DNA of 64,000 nucleotides from Salvator merianae (Eukaryota; Chordata; Lepidosauria; Squamata; Teiidae): contig QVOM02000057.1 of assembly GCA_003586115.2 (NCBI GenBank), positions 6,903,233-6,967,232 on the forward strand, written 5' to 3'. A model generated the notes under the pieces. It was not told the origin of the DNA. It did not search any database and saw nothing but the letters and a program-made list of their open reading frames with translations. Position 1 is the stretch's first letter. The number at the start of each line of letters is the position of its first letter. Shown piece after piece: positions 23,028-34,651 of the stretch. Made by a program: the position numbers and the translations under genes.

Positions 23028-25446
23028 TCAGAGCTTAAAGATTTCGTCCTCTTGGTCACGGATGGTGTCCGCACGGGCAATCTTGGTGAGAGGGACCGGG
23101 CCAAGGACAGCACGTTGCTGGGAGCGTGGAGAAGGTTCGTTCTGATAGGAGGAGGGGGAGGAGGGGGCGTGGCTCAGTCCTGGCTCCTCCCCTAGGACCC
23201 TGGAGAGGGAAAAGGAGGAAGGCACGTTTGTAAAACTATGAACAATTCACATACGTAGGAAGAAACAGGATGGATAATTAGATTTCAAGGCCAGCAGCTA
23301 AAATCCAGTCTGGCCAAAAATGTAGCACCAGCTAGCTACACATGAAAAATGGGATAAGATCCCAAGGACCCTGGGATGTATCAAGAGGAACACAGAGTCT
23401 AGATCATGGGAAGTAATTATCCCTCTTTATTCTACCTTGGTCAGACCACATCTGGAGTACTGTGTCCAGTTCTGGGCACCCCAGTTTAAAAAAGACATTG
23501 ACAAACTGGAGCAAGTTCAGAGGAGGGCGACCCAAATGGTGAAAATGCTATTTTCATGGTTTAAACATAGCGAAAATTGTGAAAATTCGTTTGAAATTTC
23601 GTTTTCACAAAAGAGTAGGCTTTTTCGTTTTCGATCGAAAACTGCAAGTGCAAAAAAAGTCATTTTCGTTTCGATGCGAACATTTGCGAAAACGAAATTT
23701 CAAACGAATTTTTGAATGCGAATCGAAATTTGCACATCCCTATCTATGATTCTATGATTTCAGGACACAGAGAGCTCTCATAAACCCTAACCCTCCATTG
23801 ATTGTCCCACTGTCACCATTTGTTAAATGTAAACAGCAAAGGCAGGCAGAAATGCAAATAAATAAAGAAATAAAATAAAGGGCAGCAGAATTTCCAACGG
23901 GCATTCTCACCTTCCCTCCCCTTCCCGCAACTTCTTGGTCGCGGCCTGCTTGGACCGGCGGATCTCAGAGTCCAGCTTGAACAGGAAGTCCGCCGCCGTG
24001 AGGTCGTGCTTGGCGGTCCCCCCGGAAGCGCCGTTCTTGCGGGCATGCTTTGGTTTCTTGGTGGCCTCCGGCTGTCCGGCGTCCCCTTCTGCCTCTTCGT
24101 CAACCTTCGGCCCTTCATCTTCCTCATCCAGGCTTAATCCGTTGGACAAGGTCTTGGGCTCAACCACCACGGGGATGTAGAGGGACTTTTTGAGGAAAAT
24201 GGAATCGTTGGTGTAAAGACGGTTCGTCCGCTTGATTTGCTCCGTCTAGAAAAGGAGCAAAAAGGCTGTTAAACACAGATACAGATACGCAGCTGCTCTG
24301 TGGGTGCGTGTTTTTGTTTAAAAAGAAATAGGCTTTTCACAATTTGTGCTTCTACTATAGAGCACCTAGCTGCTGTCGGCCTGAGACACTTTATAAACAT
24401 AATAGCTCCAAGCCAATTCTAATCAAGGTAAGCTGCTAGTCCTCATGGATGCAAAGTTGCGCAACTCTCTGGATTATTCCATTCCAGCATTTTAAACAAC
24501 GCCCAGAGATCAGCACTCCTTGGGCCGTCTTTGAAGAGCGGAGCAACAGTTGTGAAACGGCAGGTTACAGAAAGAAGTTTTGCATCTCTCAGATTTTACA
24601 CCCGAAATATTTCAGAAAGGCATCCAAACTGCTTTGCTGGATCAGACCAAAAAAAAAAACCCAACGTCCAGTGTGGCTGGAGAACCATGAGTGCCCCACA
24701 GCCTGAGCAGGAAAGGGAAAAAGATTTTCCATCCGCAAAGCTGACCAGCAAAGCGCAAAGCCTTTTTAACTATCCAAAATTATTTTTTTTATAAATTTAG
24801 GAGTCTGAATACAGTGTGGCAGTTGGCAGCTGATGCTTGCCTGCAGTTTTCAGCCTTGACAGTTAGACAAGCCTCCCCATTAAGGAGCAGTCTATCCTCA
24901 AATAAAACCAATGGTTAGAGAGACAAGACACATCTTTTATTCTGGCCTAACTTGGCTCTTTTTATTGGCATGAGATGCTGCCATAGCCTGAATCCACAGA
25001 TCCCGTGTCTTTCCAAGAGCTCCAGATCTTGAAATGGAAAAGCATCCATCATTTTAGTGGCCAGATAAATGTAGCCATTTTAGCAATGGACTAGGCTCTG
25101 GGTTTGAACCTCCCCACCTCTCCCTGCCCTGCCACTCACTAGGTGATTTCTGGTCTTCCTCACAGGGTCATTGTTGAGTTCCTAAAGAAAACCCATTATG
25201 CCACCACCCCTCCAGCCTGGCAGCCCTCCCCATGCTGAGCCAAGAGCCCCCCCCCGAAGGACTCACCGTGACCCCGTATTTGACGGCCAGCCCCTGAAGA
25301 GTGTCCCCGGGTTCCAGGCGATGCTCCACACGTCTCTCGCGAGCCGGCGAGCTGACGGTCTTCACCAGGCTGCCGTAGGAACGCGTCCGACTCCCCTGCA
25401 GCAGCCCGGCCCCTCCAGGGGATCCATGCTTGGACGGGGAGGCCAT
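23028..25446 (-). CDS. LYSMD1: LysM domain-containing protein 1
   Basis: Three coding exons, 25446-25267, 24245-23911 and 23199-23028, total 687 nt (228 residues; the human protein has 227). All introns are GT/AG and phases agree. The N-terminus ([15 protein letters not shown]) and the C-terminus ([22 protein letters not shown]) are hallmark LYSMD1 stretches. One LysM domain spans residues 40-84 and includes [17 protein letters not shown] and [14 protein letters not shown]; exon 1 ends inside it after residue 60. LysM domains bind GlcNAc-type glycans in bacteria and plants, but the ligand and role of animal LYSMD1 are not settled. There is no signal peptide or membrane segment, so it is likely intracellular. 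It is head to head with SCNM1, start codons 2.55 kb apart. The CpG-rich first exon suggests a housekeeping promoter. Confidence 0.96.
23370..23540 (+). mobile_element. CR1-type LINE ORF2 fragment (broken)
   Basis: Translates to [20 protein letters not shown] followed by [10 protein letters not shown], the well-known C-terminal ORF2 motif of CR1-clade LINEs. It lies in LYSMD1 intron 2 on the opposite strand. It is truncated on both sides; a CR1-like TCTATGATTCTATGATT tail appears at 23743-23760, after an intervening hAT-like piece. Confidence 0.8.
23541..23742. mobile_element. hAT-like palindromic MITE (left end degraded)
   Basis: A/T-rich segment built from inverted blocks: ATTCGTTTGAAATTTCGTTTT at 23585-23605 returns as its reverse complement near 23690-23710. 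The right end reads TTTGCACATCCCTA, the inverse of the TAGGGATGTGCA terminus seen at 45654 and 53116. It sits inside CR1 sequence. Confidence 0.6.
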
Positions 25447-25900
25447 GGCCCCGCGGGAAAAGGTCCCTCCCCCCGCCCGCAAGACCCACCTGCCACCTGG
25501 GGGCCAGGAGGCTCAGACGCTGCGCCCACCACCCCACCAGACGCTGATCCTAAGGCTGCCCCCAATTCTTGCCACCAGCAGGGGGCATCTCCAAGACCTG
25601 CTTGCTTTTGCTTGCAAAGCCGGGGGGGCGCCCTGCTGGCTCCTGTCCCCCCCCCCCGCAAGCCCACGGCCGCCTCCCTTAGCCTGACCCTCAGAGCTCA
25701 GCTGTCATCTTTGTAAAAACGCCTCCAATGGCAAACCACAGCGGGCATCTCCGCTCAGCCCCAAGGTGGATCCAGGCAAACCGTCTTCTCCGATTCCCCC
25801 CCTCGCCCTCACCCCCGTTCTCCTGCACCTGCCTCTCCGCCCCGGATCCGCCTCAGCCCCAGAGCCCCTTAATTTGCCCAATTTTTGCCCCCTTCCCCGA
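25200..25900. promoter_or_regulatory. GC-rich 5' region of LYSMD1
   Basis: High G+C with many CpGs, covering exon 1 of LYSMD1 and about 450 bp upstream. It is consistent with a CpG-island promoter serving LYSMD1. The transcription start is not determinable by eye. Confidence 0.5.
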
Positions 25901-25987
25901 GCGATCGCCTGTTCCCTCTGCATTCAGTGCCAGGCAGTTTAACAGAAACCAGCCTAGTTCTGGCCCCACCCACCAGCGCACAGGGCT

Positions 25988-26236
25988 CTGGGAGTCGTAG
26001 TTTTATTGCACCCACCCTTTTTCAAAGCCTTATTTTGCAACTCCAGCCATGCAAATCTTGCACTTCCATTTGGGCTCAATGATCCCCTCCGTCCACCTTG
26101 TCTGCTTCCCCCTGAATCGCACGTTCAGGCAACAACAGCTCCATTATTCAACGGAGGGCATAAGCAGCAGGAACTACACTTCCCATCACCCCTCATGCTC
26201 AAAGAGGAAGCTCTAAAGGATTCTGGGAACTGCAGT
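25988..26236. promoter_or_regulatory. ZNF143/THAP11-like motif cluster, LYSMD1 side
   Basis: Three copies of the ACTACAnnTCCCAG-type motif: CTGGGAGTCGTAGT (25988-26001, minus), ACTACACTTCCCAT (26173-26186, plus) and TTCTGGGAACTGCAGT (26221-26236, minus). These match the SBS/Staf site bound by ZNF143 and THAP11 in vertebrate housekeeping promoters. The latter two could instead be remnants of a MITE that carries the same core. Confidence 0.5.
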
Positions 26237-26244
26237 CCTTCAGG

Positions 26245-27700
26245 CACATCCCCCCAACACACACACTCTCGCACAAACAGACGTTAAAACCTGTGCAAAA
26301 ACGCAGTTTCGCCAGCTAGAAAAGGGAGACTACCAGTAGAAATCTAATACAAGGTATTTTCTCGTAAGCACTTTGGGAGAATTAGTAATGCATTTATCGT
26401 CTTTTGGGGTACCACAACGCAGGAGGTTGCATTTTGAGAAATTTAAAAAAAAACGGGTTTTTGCAGCTTGGTTGGGATTTAGCAATGCAGGATGTTGCAT
26501 TTGAGAATTAACGATGCTTTTTTCAGTTTTAGTTTGGAGGCTATAGCAATGCATGAGTCTCTTCTTGGGAGTTAGCAGTCTGGCTTCTCCAAATTTACAG
26601 TCCTCAGGCTCCTCGAGGCGGCGATGTATTTTAAGTTAAAATGCTGAAGAACAGCTGGGTGGCGACCTGCCAATTTTTAAAATGAAGCTGCTGCTTCTGC
26701 CACAAATAAATTTCGAGGGCGCGGTGTGTTTGCTTTCTGTGGAAGGTGGAATCAGTCTTCTGCAAAACTGGGACAGTAAGAATTGCAGGCGGTTTTGGCT
26801 TTAGGTCTTGTGTTCTGCCACGGATCCCACTTAAAAACCCAAACTCGTGGTTGGGGACCCATAGTAAAATGTATCAAATCTAGCAGCTTTAATTCACTAT
26901 TTATTTATGACTCTAACTGACTCTAATGAACTGGGGCCTCCTTCAATGGATGAGCAGAATTTTAGTTAATTTTATATTTCAGTGTAGCATGCGGTGTTTC
27001 GAGATTGTGCGGAATAACCAAAGAGGGGATAAGATTTTTTTTTTAAAAAAAAAAGGATTTGAACGTACAAGACCTGATTGTTTTTCCTGTCTGGTGCAAC
27101 TCTTGCCTTCCTGTTTAATGTCTTAAAACTACTTTGTAACCAGTCCTAGTTCCCTCATATTGGCTACTTTAAAAATAGGAATAACAAACTTTTTTTTAAA
27201 AGATACAGTCCAGAGAAGAGTTGGTTTTCCAGAAATTTTTAACTACAGAATCATCCCATGAGATGCTTCAAATAAGGCTACAATATTAACCTCATTTCCT
27301 CTCCTGAGAGTCTTAAGAATGTCTGAATAGTTTGTTATTCATTCTGTAGTTTTTTTATACACAATCTGCCTAAATTTCAACAAACTAATAATGATAGTTA
27401 TTTATTTGCATCTTCTCCCAGCAGATCCAGAAAGCTGCTGAAAAACAAAAAGACATTGATACATTTTTATTATTTTTTATTAGGTGGACTGTTGATCCAT
27501 AAGCACTCCCAGATATTTAAATATTTAGTGTATATCCTTAAAAAAATTACAGTCTGCAATAATAACTCCAAACAGCCCTCATCAACAACAACAAAAGCAT
27601 AAACATTGCATTCTCAGCAAGGTCTTTCTTGCACAGAAACAGGTGGGACAGAAAAAGCTTTATTTTTCTTTGCAAGTTACGTGTTATGTTTATGTACTGT
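26245..27700. other. Interval between the two promoter motif clusters
   Basis: A/T-rich, with poly(A) and poly(T) runs and no exon-like block or named repeat. Three imperfect tandem copies of a phrase like AGCAATGCA..AGGTTGCATTTTGAGA occur around 26385-26560. Confidence 0.4.
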
Positions 27701-27781
27701 AGCTACGAACCCTGAAGGATTCTGGGAAATGCAAACATCTAATGTCTTTCCCTTTGCTTAAATTTTTTATCCACAAGCATG

Positions 27782-27910
27782 CTGGGAAATGCAGTCCTGT
27801 TTACAATCCTGTTAATCTCTTTCTCTCCCCCCTCCCTCTCCCCTGCAGGACTACTGGGAGATGTAGTCCATGTACCCTGATTGAGCCAGGTGCATGCTGG
27901 GAGTTGTAGT
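27782..27910. promoter_or_regulatory. ZNF143/THAP11-like motif cluster, SCNM1 promoter
   Basis: Three strong minus-strand copies, CTGGGAAATGCAGT (27782-27795), CTGGGAGATGTAGT (27854-27867) and CTGGGAGTTGTAGT (27897-27910), plus a weak one at about 27722. The last, read in reverse, is ACTACAACTCCCAGCATGC, the full SBS consensus. The cluster ends 89 bp before the SCNM1 start codon, the expected place for a core promoter. Confidence 0.7.
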
Positions 27911-27998
27911 TCTTCATGCAGTGAAGAGATCAGCTTTGTGTTTTTGTGGCAGATTTTGGAAGAGGGAAAGGGAGCGCTCCAGGTTTCAGAAGGAGGCC

Positions 27999-29980
27999 AT
28001 GTCTTTCAAGAGGGAGGGTGACGACCCCAGCCAACTCAATGTGCTGAAGGTAAGCTAGGGGGGATGTATCTTGGTCCCCATCTCCACAATCGCCAGCTGC
28101 ATCAGTACCTTGATCTGCTTCCTTCCCTGACAAAGAGGGCAGGTGGGAAGCAGAAAGCTACCAGAAGCAGGACTGCAGAGCTCTGCTCCTGGCCAGTGCC
28201 GTCCAGGATCAAACCATGCACTCAGCACATGGCCAAGGAGCAGGTTCTGGAGATGCACCAAAACTTCCTGCCCCGTCCAGTGCAGCAAACAAACAAATGC
28301 CGCTTCTCCAAATTCTGGTTCCTCTATACCGCCCCCTAAGGGCCGGAGTCTGCAACTGCACTCACAGTTTGCCTTCCTGGCTGGGCTGACTCTGGGGCAT
28401 TTTAGTCCTCTGAAGGAGGGGGCTGTCTGCACTGATGGAGCTCTATGATCAGATAAGAATAGGGAAGCAGGGAGCAAAGACTGCACATGCTCTAAATCGT
28501 GGAACGGTGGGCACAAGCTCTGGCCCTCTGCATGCACTCTCGCTCTCTGTGTATTGATTGGCCTCTGCCATTAAGGGACTGAGCTGAGAAAGAAGATGAC
28601 CTTCCACTTTGCAGAGGGCCCTTCCGCCATTCCCCGCTCATCAGTTCCTCCCTGTGGGTTGAAGCAGGACTTTCAACTGTTGCAGAATCTGACCACTGTG
28701 TCAGATCTCCTCACACTCTGCACTCCGTCCATGCTCAGACACTCCTCCACATCTTGTTTTCCGAGCACATTGAGGGGAGGAGTAGTGCATGACCCCCACT
28801 TTAGAATATCACTGGCTATATCACATTGTCCATTACGGACACAATGTATAAAAATTATGCAGCTGTTCCCTAGGGGACCTGTGGTCCTCTTTTCCAGATG
28901 TGCCTCCAACCCAAAATCCATAAGATTGTTCATCACCTGTTTGCTGGTGGCTCTTTTATTGGATCTTAGTTCCAGACTGTACACCATTCTCTTCCCATTC
29001 CTCACAACCACCCTGTGAGGTAGACCAGGCCGGGAGGCAGTTTAAAGGTCACCCAGGAGAGCTTTCAGGGCAGGGTGGGGATCTGAATGCAGGGACTTCT
29101 TGGCTTTAGCCCCAAACTCCAAGTACTGCACTGTACTAGGGCTGACGTTCACTTTTTCTCTTCTTTTTTGCTATTAGCAATTACTTGTTTTTCACAATTT
29201 CTTGGACATGGTACTTTCAGCTGTTAAAGTGAGTTCCAGCTTGTTCCACTCCACAGCATTTTTTTTTTTTGTGGAAGATCAAAATGGTGCCCACAGTTGG
29301 GCTGTAAACACTGTCACGTTTTCACCAGTTTCCTTGAGATGGTCTGGCCTAAGAGGTTGTTCAAATCCAAATTAACAACAGTCCTATTGATGAGAAATAG
29401 TTGCTGATCGCCTTCTCCTTTTGCTTGAGTGGATCATTTTTCTTCATCTTCTCTTTCCCAGAAAAGAAGAGTTGCAGATCTTTTGGCTAATTATATTCCG
29501 GAAGATGAAGCTTTCCTGCTGAGAGACGGCAGGTCAGAACAGTACCAGAAGCAATTATTTTAGACCTTGATTCTCTTGAGGGGAGATAAGAGAATAGAGC
29601 ATCATATATGTGCAGTTATGTTTATGTACAGAACACTAAGACTTCATTCTGCCAAGATGACCAGAGTAGGAGAGGAACCAGAAAACATTGTTTTCTGACC
29701 CTTCCCTGCCAAAGGTTTCCCAGAGGACTCAGAAAACAGTAGAATAACTGTTTGGGGGCATCATTTTGTACTGTGAACAGCTGGTCTAGATGGGCTGTGG
29801 CCTGATCCAGCAGCGCTTCCCTTATGTTCTTATGTTTTCCCCAGGTGTTATATAAGACATAAAGAGATAGATTTTCTTCCTTTGCAGTTCAGTGGGAACC
29901 CAGCATGAAGCCTGGCTGGGACTGAAGACAATCAGTGTAGCAAAAATATTATAGCCAAGCAATTGGCTGTTTATATTGTT

Positions 29981-30015
<35 letters not shown>

Positions 30016-33000
30016 ATGTGTATATACATATATGTGTGTGTATGTTTGTGTGTCTATCTATATATACATTTGTTTACATAACTATCAAAAATGGCCACAT
30101 AATGTTTGACTCAATATATTTTTCAATATATATTAACTGGAAAATTAAACAGTAAATATTAAAAAAAAGTGTAATACATTCCAGGTTTGAATATTCAGCA
30201 GTCACGTACCTATAGCAAAATAACTTTTAATATATCCAGAGGTGATAGCAAGACCAGCTAAAATGTCCTGCCACTGATTGGCAATGATGTCAGCTTTCTC
30301 AGTTCTAGGGTTTTACCATCATCATAGAACTGATTTTTATTTTTTTTTGCAAAGGGTCCCAGATCTAACCTTTTGGCATCCCCAGTTATAAAGGATCAGA
30401 GGTGAATAATAAGATCTGTGTGAGCGAAATTGAAAAGGCACATTTGCTGGTCCTGTTGGATGGTTTGTTAAGCTGCCAAATTCTAATGAAATCCACTTTA
30501 CCTATTCCTGATTTTTATAGATATTCCTGCACTGTCTGCTCCCACAGGCCAGTTTTTGACACTCTTGAAATGCTCACTGTCCACCGTTCTGGGAAGAAAC
30601 ATCTTGCCAGTAAGTCAACAAGACTCAGTTTTCCAACCTAATACTCTCCAGTATATTTTGATCTACTGGAAGGTCTTTTAAGGCTCCTGTGAACATTGAA
30701 TCTTTGCAACTATAATCAGACATTATTGATAGAAATAAACTGCAGTAGCGATCATGAGCTGTTTTTCCATTATTAATTCTCATCAGTATGGGTGAAATAT
30801 AATGCAATTTGTGGACAGTGGGATTGTTTGGTTATCCCATTGTTTTCAGACCCTACAATCAGGCCATATTTTGGTAATGGTCAAATTTCTGCAGGGACTT
30901 TTCCCTGCAGAAAACTCCTAAAATCATGCTACATATTCATATTTTTCAAACTGCACCTAAGAAAATACTGTAACTTCGACTGCGGCTTGTTGTACATGTT
31001 TCTGTACAACCACAGCCGCAGTCGCAATAAAAATATAGGCAAAGATTTCAAACCTACAGCACTGGCCTGTCTTTCGTCTCTTTGTTAAAAGGTTTGCAAA
31101 AGTTTTATGGGAAGAAACAGCTGGTTAAAAATGAAACCCAGAAACGCCAGCATCAAGCTTATGTCCAAGCAGAAGAAGCAGGCACCCAGGTTAGTGTAAG
31201 GTGTCTTTGGCGCCTCCTCAAGGTTATCCTTGGAACTACAACTTGGGTATTTCCCCAGGGTGGCGGCATTGTAGTGTGATTTTAGGTGCATGTCTTCAGA
31301 ATTCCAGAGTTGAAGAAATTTTATTCTTAAAGTTTGGAATGCCACCCCAAATTGTGATGCTTCTCCACTTTCCTGGGATCTTCTGCATGGCACTTCCTGT
31401 TTTCTGAGGTACCCTACCTGGCACTTCCTGTTTCCAGTTGCATGCTTTGGGTAGCAGCTAGTGGTTATAAGCAGTGACGGCTCGTCACTTTAAGCACGGG
31501 TGTTTGCAGGCCGCAAAAACATGCCCCTCCCTGGTCAGGTCTTGCAGCGGCCTGCTGCAGCAAAACACAGATCCTGCAGTCAGCAATCTCCCCTTCCAGT
31601 GACATGCGAACACCCACGCTTAAAGCGACGAGCCGTCACTGGTTATAAGCCTCATGCTTGAGAGGTGTATGGACAAAACCAGCCTCGTCTGGTGTCACGG
31701 GGGTGGCTTCTGAAGGGGAATAGGAAGTCAGAGTCTTTTCATACCTCTTGGTGGCTTCCCAGTCTCCTCTGTTTCCCAGAGGATTCTATGATACCTCTCA
31801 GAATTAGCATGCTGAAAGCCACCGGATCTCAGTACACGTGAAGCATTTCCAGCCCTGTACTGCCTTCTGGTCCTCACATCTTCTGCTCTGTCTCTTAGAT
31901 GGCTCCTGGCCCTGCCCCGTTGTTGGTACAAACCCGGAGGATGGCCCAGAATGCTTTGCTGAAAAGCGCCCCCTATAACAGCTGCTGTCGAAGGAACAGG
32001 TAACTAGTTGGTTGGTTTCTTTGGTTTGAAACTTTTTATTTTCTTGTGAAAAAAGGCTCTGGGAGCAGCGTGGGGTTACAACTGCAATGAATTCAGGGAG
32101 GAAGCAATCAAACACTGACAGGGCCTTTTCTTCCTCCATAATGGTTTCCCTTCGCCCTGAATTAGGAACCACAACCCTTTTCCAGCATACTGCAGCCGGT
32201 GAGTTACGGAGATACAACACCGAAGGCCAAGATTGTATTGGAAGCGGTGTTGATGGAACCGATAACCAAGTCCCCCATTCCCACAGACCCAGTAGCACCG
32301 GTTTTGAACCTCATACATGTGTCCATTGTCCCTTGGAATTTCCCATAACATGTCAGACTTCCTGTACACTTGAACACTTGCACGCTGTTAACTGCCAGAC
32401 AGAATGTTACTCCCCCAAAGATTCGCAAATCCACATGATACCGTCTTCCTTGAATTTTGTTAAATATGCATTGAGGCTTCTAATCTATTTCAGATTAGAC
32501 ATCTGAGCTAGCTTCAGTCCACTTTTGAATAGAAAGAACACATCAGCAAAGTGTCTAATCATTTTCTTTCCACGTTATCTACCCCAAAGGTGGATTTTCT
32601 GAGTTAGACCATGCTGAAAGAAAACATCTTATTACTTCTCAGTCTGAAAGTGGACTGAAGCTGGATTAAAACTTAGGTGTGACTGAGCCCCTAGATTCAG
32701 TTCAGTCCGCAGCTAGTTCAGCCAGTGTTCAAACACAGAACTTCCCCCAGAATCCTTTGGGGCTCCTATCAGTGCAAACCTAACAGTGTCCTCATGCCAT
32801 GTTTTTTTGCGGAACAGAGACTCAAGAAGTGACGTGGGCCCCAGTACCTCCAAGATAAGTGATGGTTCCAAGTGCGCACAACAAGAGAGGCATTCAGAAC
32901 CAACGGAACCAACCCAGACGGTCCTGGAGCCGGAAGCCATGCCTGCCACACATTTACCAGGCTCTGCCACCACAAAGACAGGTAGAAATGTACCAGATCA

Positions 33001-34651
33001 ACAGCTGGGAGGGACTTCTGTCCATCAGATGCTTACCAAGAATTTTTTATAAATTAAACTTTCCCTTTGACATTCCCTGGTTACTTTTTTTTTTAATTTG
33101 TGAACTTCACCAGTAAGCGCTCATAACCCTCCCTCATTACCTACAAGTAAAAAACTTGCCAAACTTCATATAGTCTTGAATCAGTGCTTTTCCATCAGGG
33201 GAGCTGTCAGGAAATGCCTTTTTCTGGTTCTCTTGCATTTCACGAGATTTAAAAATATATAATATATATATTATTCCCAACAAGGTATATTCATACATTA
33301 GACTTTGTTCATTACACATCAGCTTCCTCCTCCTTCAAATTTTTCTTCTAGATATCATGTTTATTGCCCCTCCTGGCTTCTGAGTTCCTTTCTTCTTCCG
33401 GCCTTCCTTCCTTCCTTCTTTCCTCTTTCCTCTTCAGATCCCAAAATAACAAGTTCATTCTCCAATTCTTGTAGGAAGTCAGTAAAGGGTTTCCAGTTTT
33501 TAACAAACTTTATCCACCCTCCTGTTTCTCAAAAAGTTGGTCGATTTGCCCATCTCAGCGAGATCCATCATTTTAATCAACCAATCATCTACCGGCAGTT
33601 CACGAGTTTCCGTGTCCGTGTTATTTTGGTGGAATGGAATCATCATAAGTGACAAGGGGTTGCATGCTGATAGGAATGATAATTCATAGTGGCATTTAGG
33701 CTCTTCCTTTGAAAACACGGGGCAACGTGCAAGATGTAAAAGCCAACAAAGAAAACCCGCTCCTACGCAGCAAATCAGAAAATAGATTTCTCTGTTTATA
33801 TCTCTTCATTCCAGGTTTGCTAGCAAAGCCCACACCAAAGAAGGAGACCCACCCAAAAAGGAAGGCTTCCTTAGCCAAACAAACACCTTCAAGTGTCACT
33901 GACCTGACCCCGGAGAAACGGCAAGCCCTCGAACATTACTTGAAGCTGAAAAGGTAAAGGGGAACACCTAGCCAAGGAGTTAACCAGCCACAGCCTGGGT
34001 TTGTCAAAATCTGGTTCCAGAACAGGAGAACTTGCACACAGGGTGCTCCTGGTTTTGGAGGAAAGCCGCCAAGGAAACAGTGGCCAATCCAAGCGATTCA
34101 GAGGCTCTCATAGAAAAAGGAGGGAATTAGGGTGACCTTGGGGAGCAAAAATAGTAAGTCTTTCCCTAGAAAGAAGGTTGAAAGATGGATTTTTTTCAGT
34201 CCAGCTGGTCTTGTTAGCTTATGGGCACTGTTTCCAGGGCAGCTCTAGGCCTCCTTGGCTTCCCAAACCAAGGAGGAGCCCAGAAGCGGTGTGGGGGTTG
34301 TCCAGCTAACCTGAGCGCTCTTGGTTTGACTAGCTACCAATATTGGTGTTTATTATTGCAACTTGCTTGTATTTCCGGTCTCTCTCTACCCCATATGGAA
34401 GGTCCATCTTATTTTCGTTATCCAAGGCCCATTCCACTCTAGCTGTGCCCTTACCTGAAACATGCCATTCACACAATCGGGTATTTAGAAAAGAGCAAGC
34501 TCCCTGTTCTAAGAAGTACTTTATTCTTCTTTTTCCCCCTTTTTCCGGTAGCTCCGGTTGGATCCGAGACAGTTCTGGCAAGTGGGTTAAGGATGAGAAT
34601 GTCGAGTTTGATTCCGACGAAGAGGTGCCGCCCACCCTGACTCCATCGTGA
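27999..34651 (+). CDS. SCNM1: Sodium channel modifier 1, splicing factor
   Basis: Eight coding exons: 27999-28049, 29462-29532, 30521-30609, 31092-31189, 31899-31999, 32818-32981, 33815-33953 and 34552-34651, 813 nt in all (270 residues; human 230). Every junction is GT/AG and in phase. The start MSFKREGDD and the end SSGWIRDSSGKWVKDENVEF..SDEE are diagnostic. Residues 17-20 (KKRR) form a basic nuclear signal. Residues 42-68 are a matrin-type C2H2 zinc finger (Cys44, Cys47, His62, His68) of the U1C-like kind. SCNM1 acts in the nucleus in pre-mRNA splicing and is linked to the minor (U12) spliceosome. Its name comes from modifying Scn8a splicing in mice. Exon 6 is the variable, low-complexity part and accounts for much of the extra length. 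Intact. Confidence 0.96.
29765..29845 (+). mobile_element. LINE 3' tail fragment
   Basis: CTGGTCTAGATGGGCTGTGG and GATCCAGCAGCGCTTCC followed by CTTATGTTCTTATG, the same CR1/L2-type tail as at 21395 and 61731. It lies in SCNM1 intron 2. Confidence 0.6.
29980..30069. repeat. (TA)n/(TG)n compound microsatellite
   Basis: TA repeats merge into TG repeats and back over about 90 bp in SCNM1 intron 2. Confidence 0.95.
31472..31641. mobile_element. hAT-type MITE with 8-bp target duplication
   Basis: 170 bp element with inverted ends CAGTGACGGCTCGTC...GACGAGCCGTCACTG, flanked by exact GTTATAAG copies at 31464-31471 and 31642-31649. Eight-base duplication and CAGTG ends are typical of hAT transposons. 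No coding capacity. Located in SCNM1 intron 4. Confidence 0.88.
32500..32691. mobile_element. MITE family 1, copy 5
   Basis: The left arm is degraded (GCTTCAGTCCACTTTTGAAT). The right arm is intact through AAGCTGGATTAAAACTTAGG and GTGTGACTGAGCCCC. Located in SCNM1 intron 5. Confidence 0.75.
33137..33718 (-). mobile_element. L1-type LINE ORF2 3' fragment
   Basis: The minus strand reads ELPVDDWLIKMMDLAEMGKS near 33600, then about 200 bp of acidic/lysine-rich codons and A-rich 3'UTR, as in the C-terminus of reptile L1 ORF2. It is broken by stops. It lies antisense in SCNM1 intron 6. Confidence 0.6.

Noticed and set aside
25198..25716. 172-residue plus-strand open frame
   Set aside because: Antisense shadow of the GC-rich LYSMD1 first exon and promoter.
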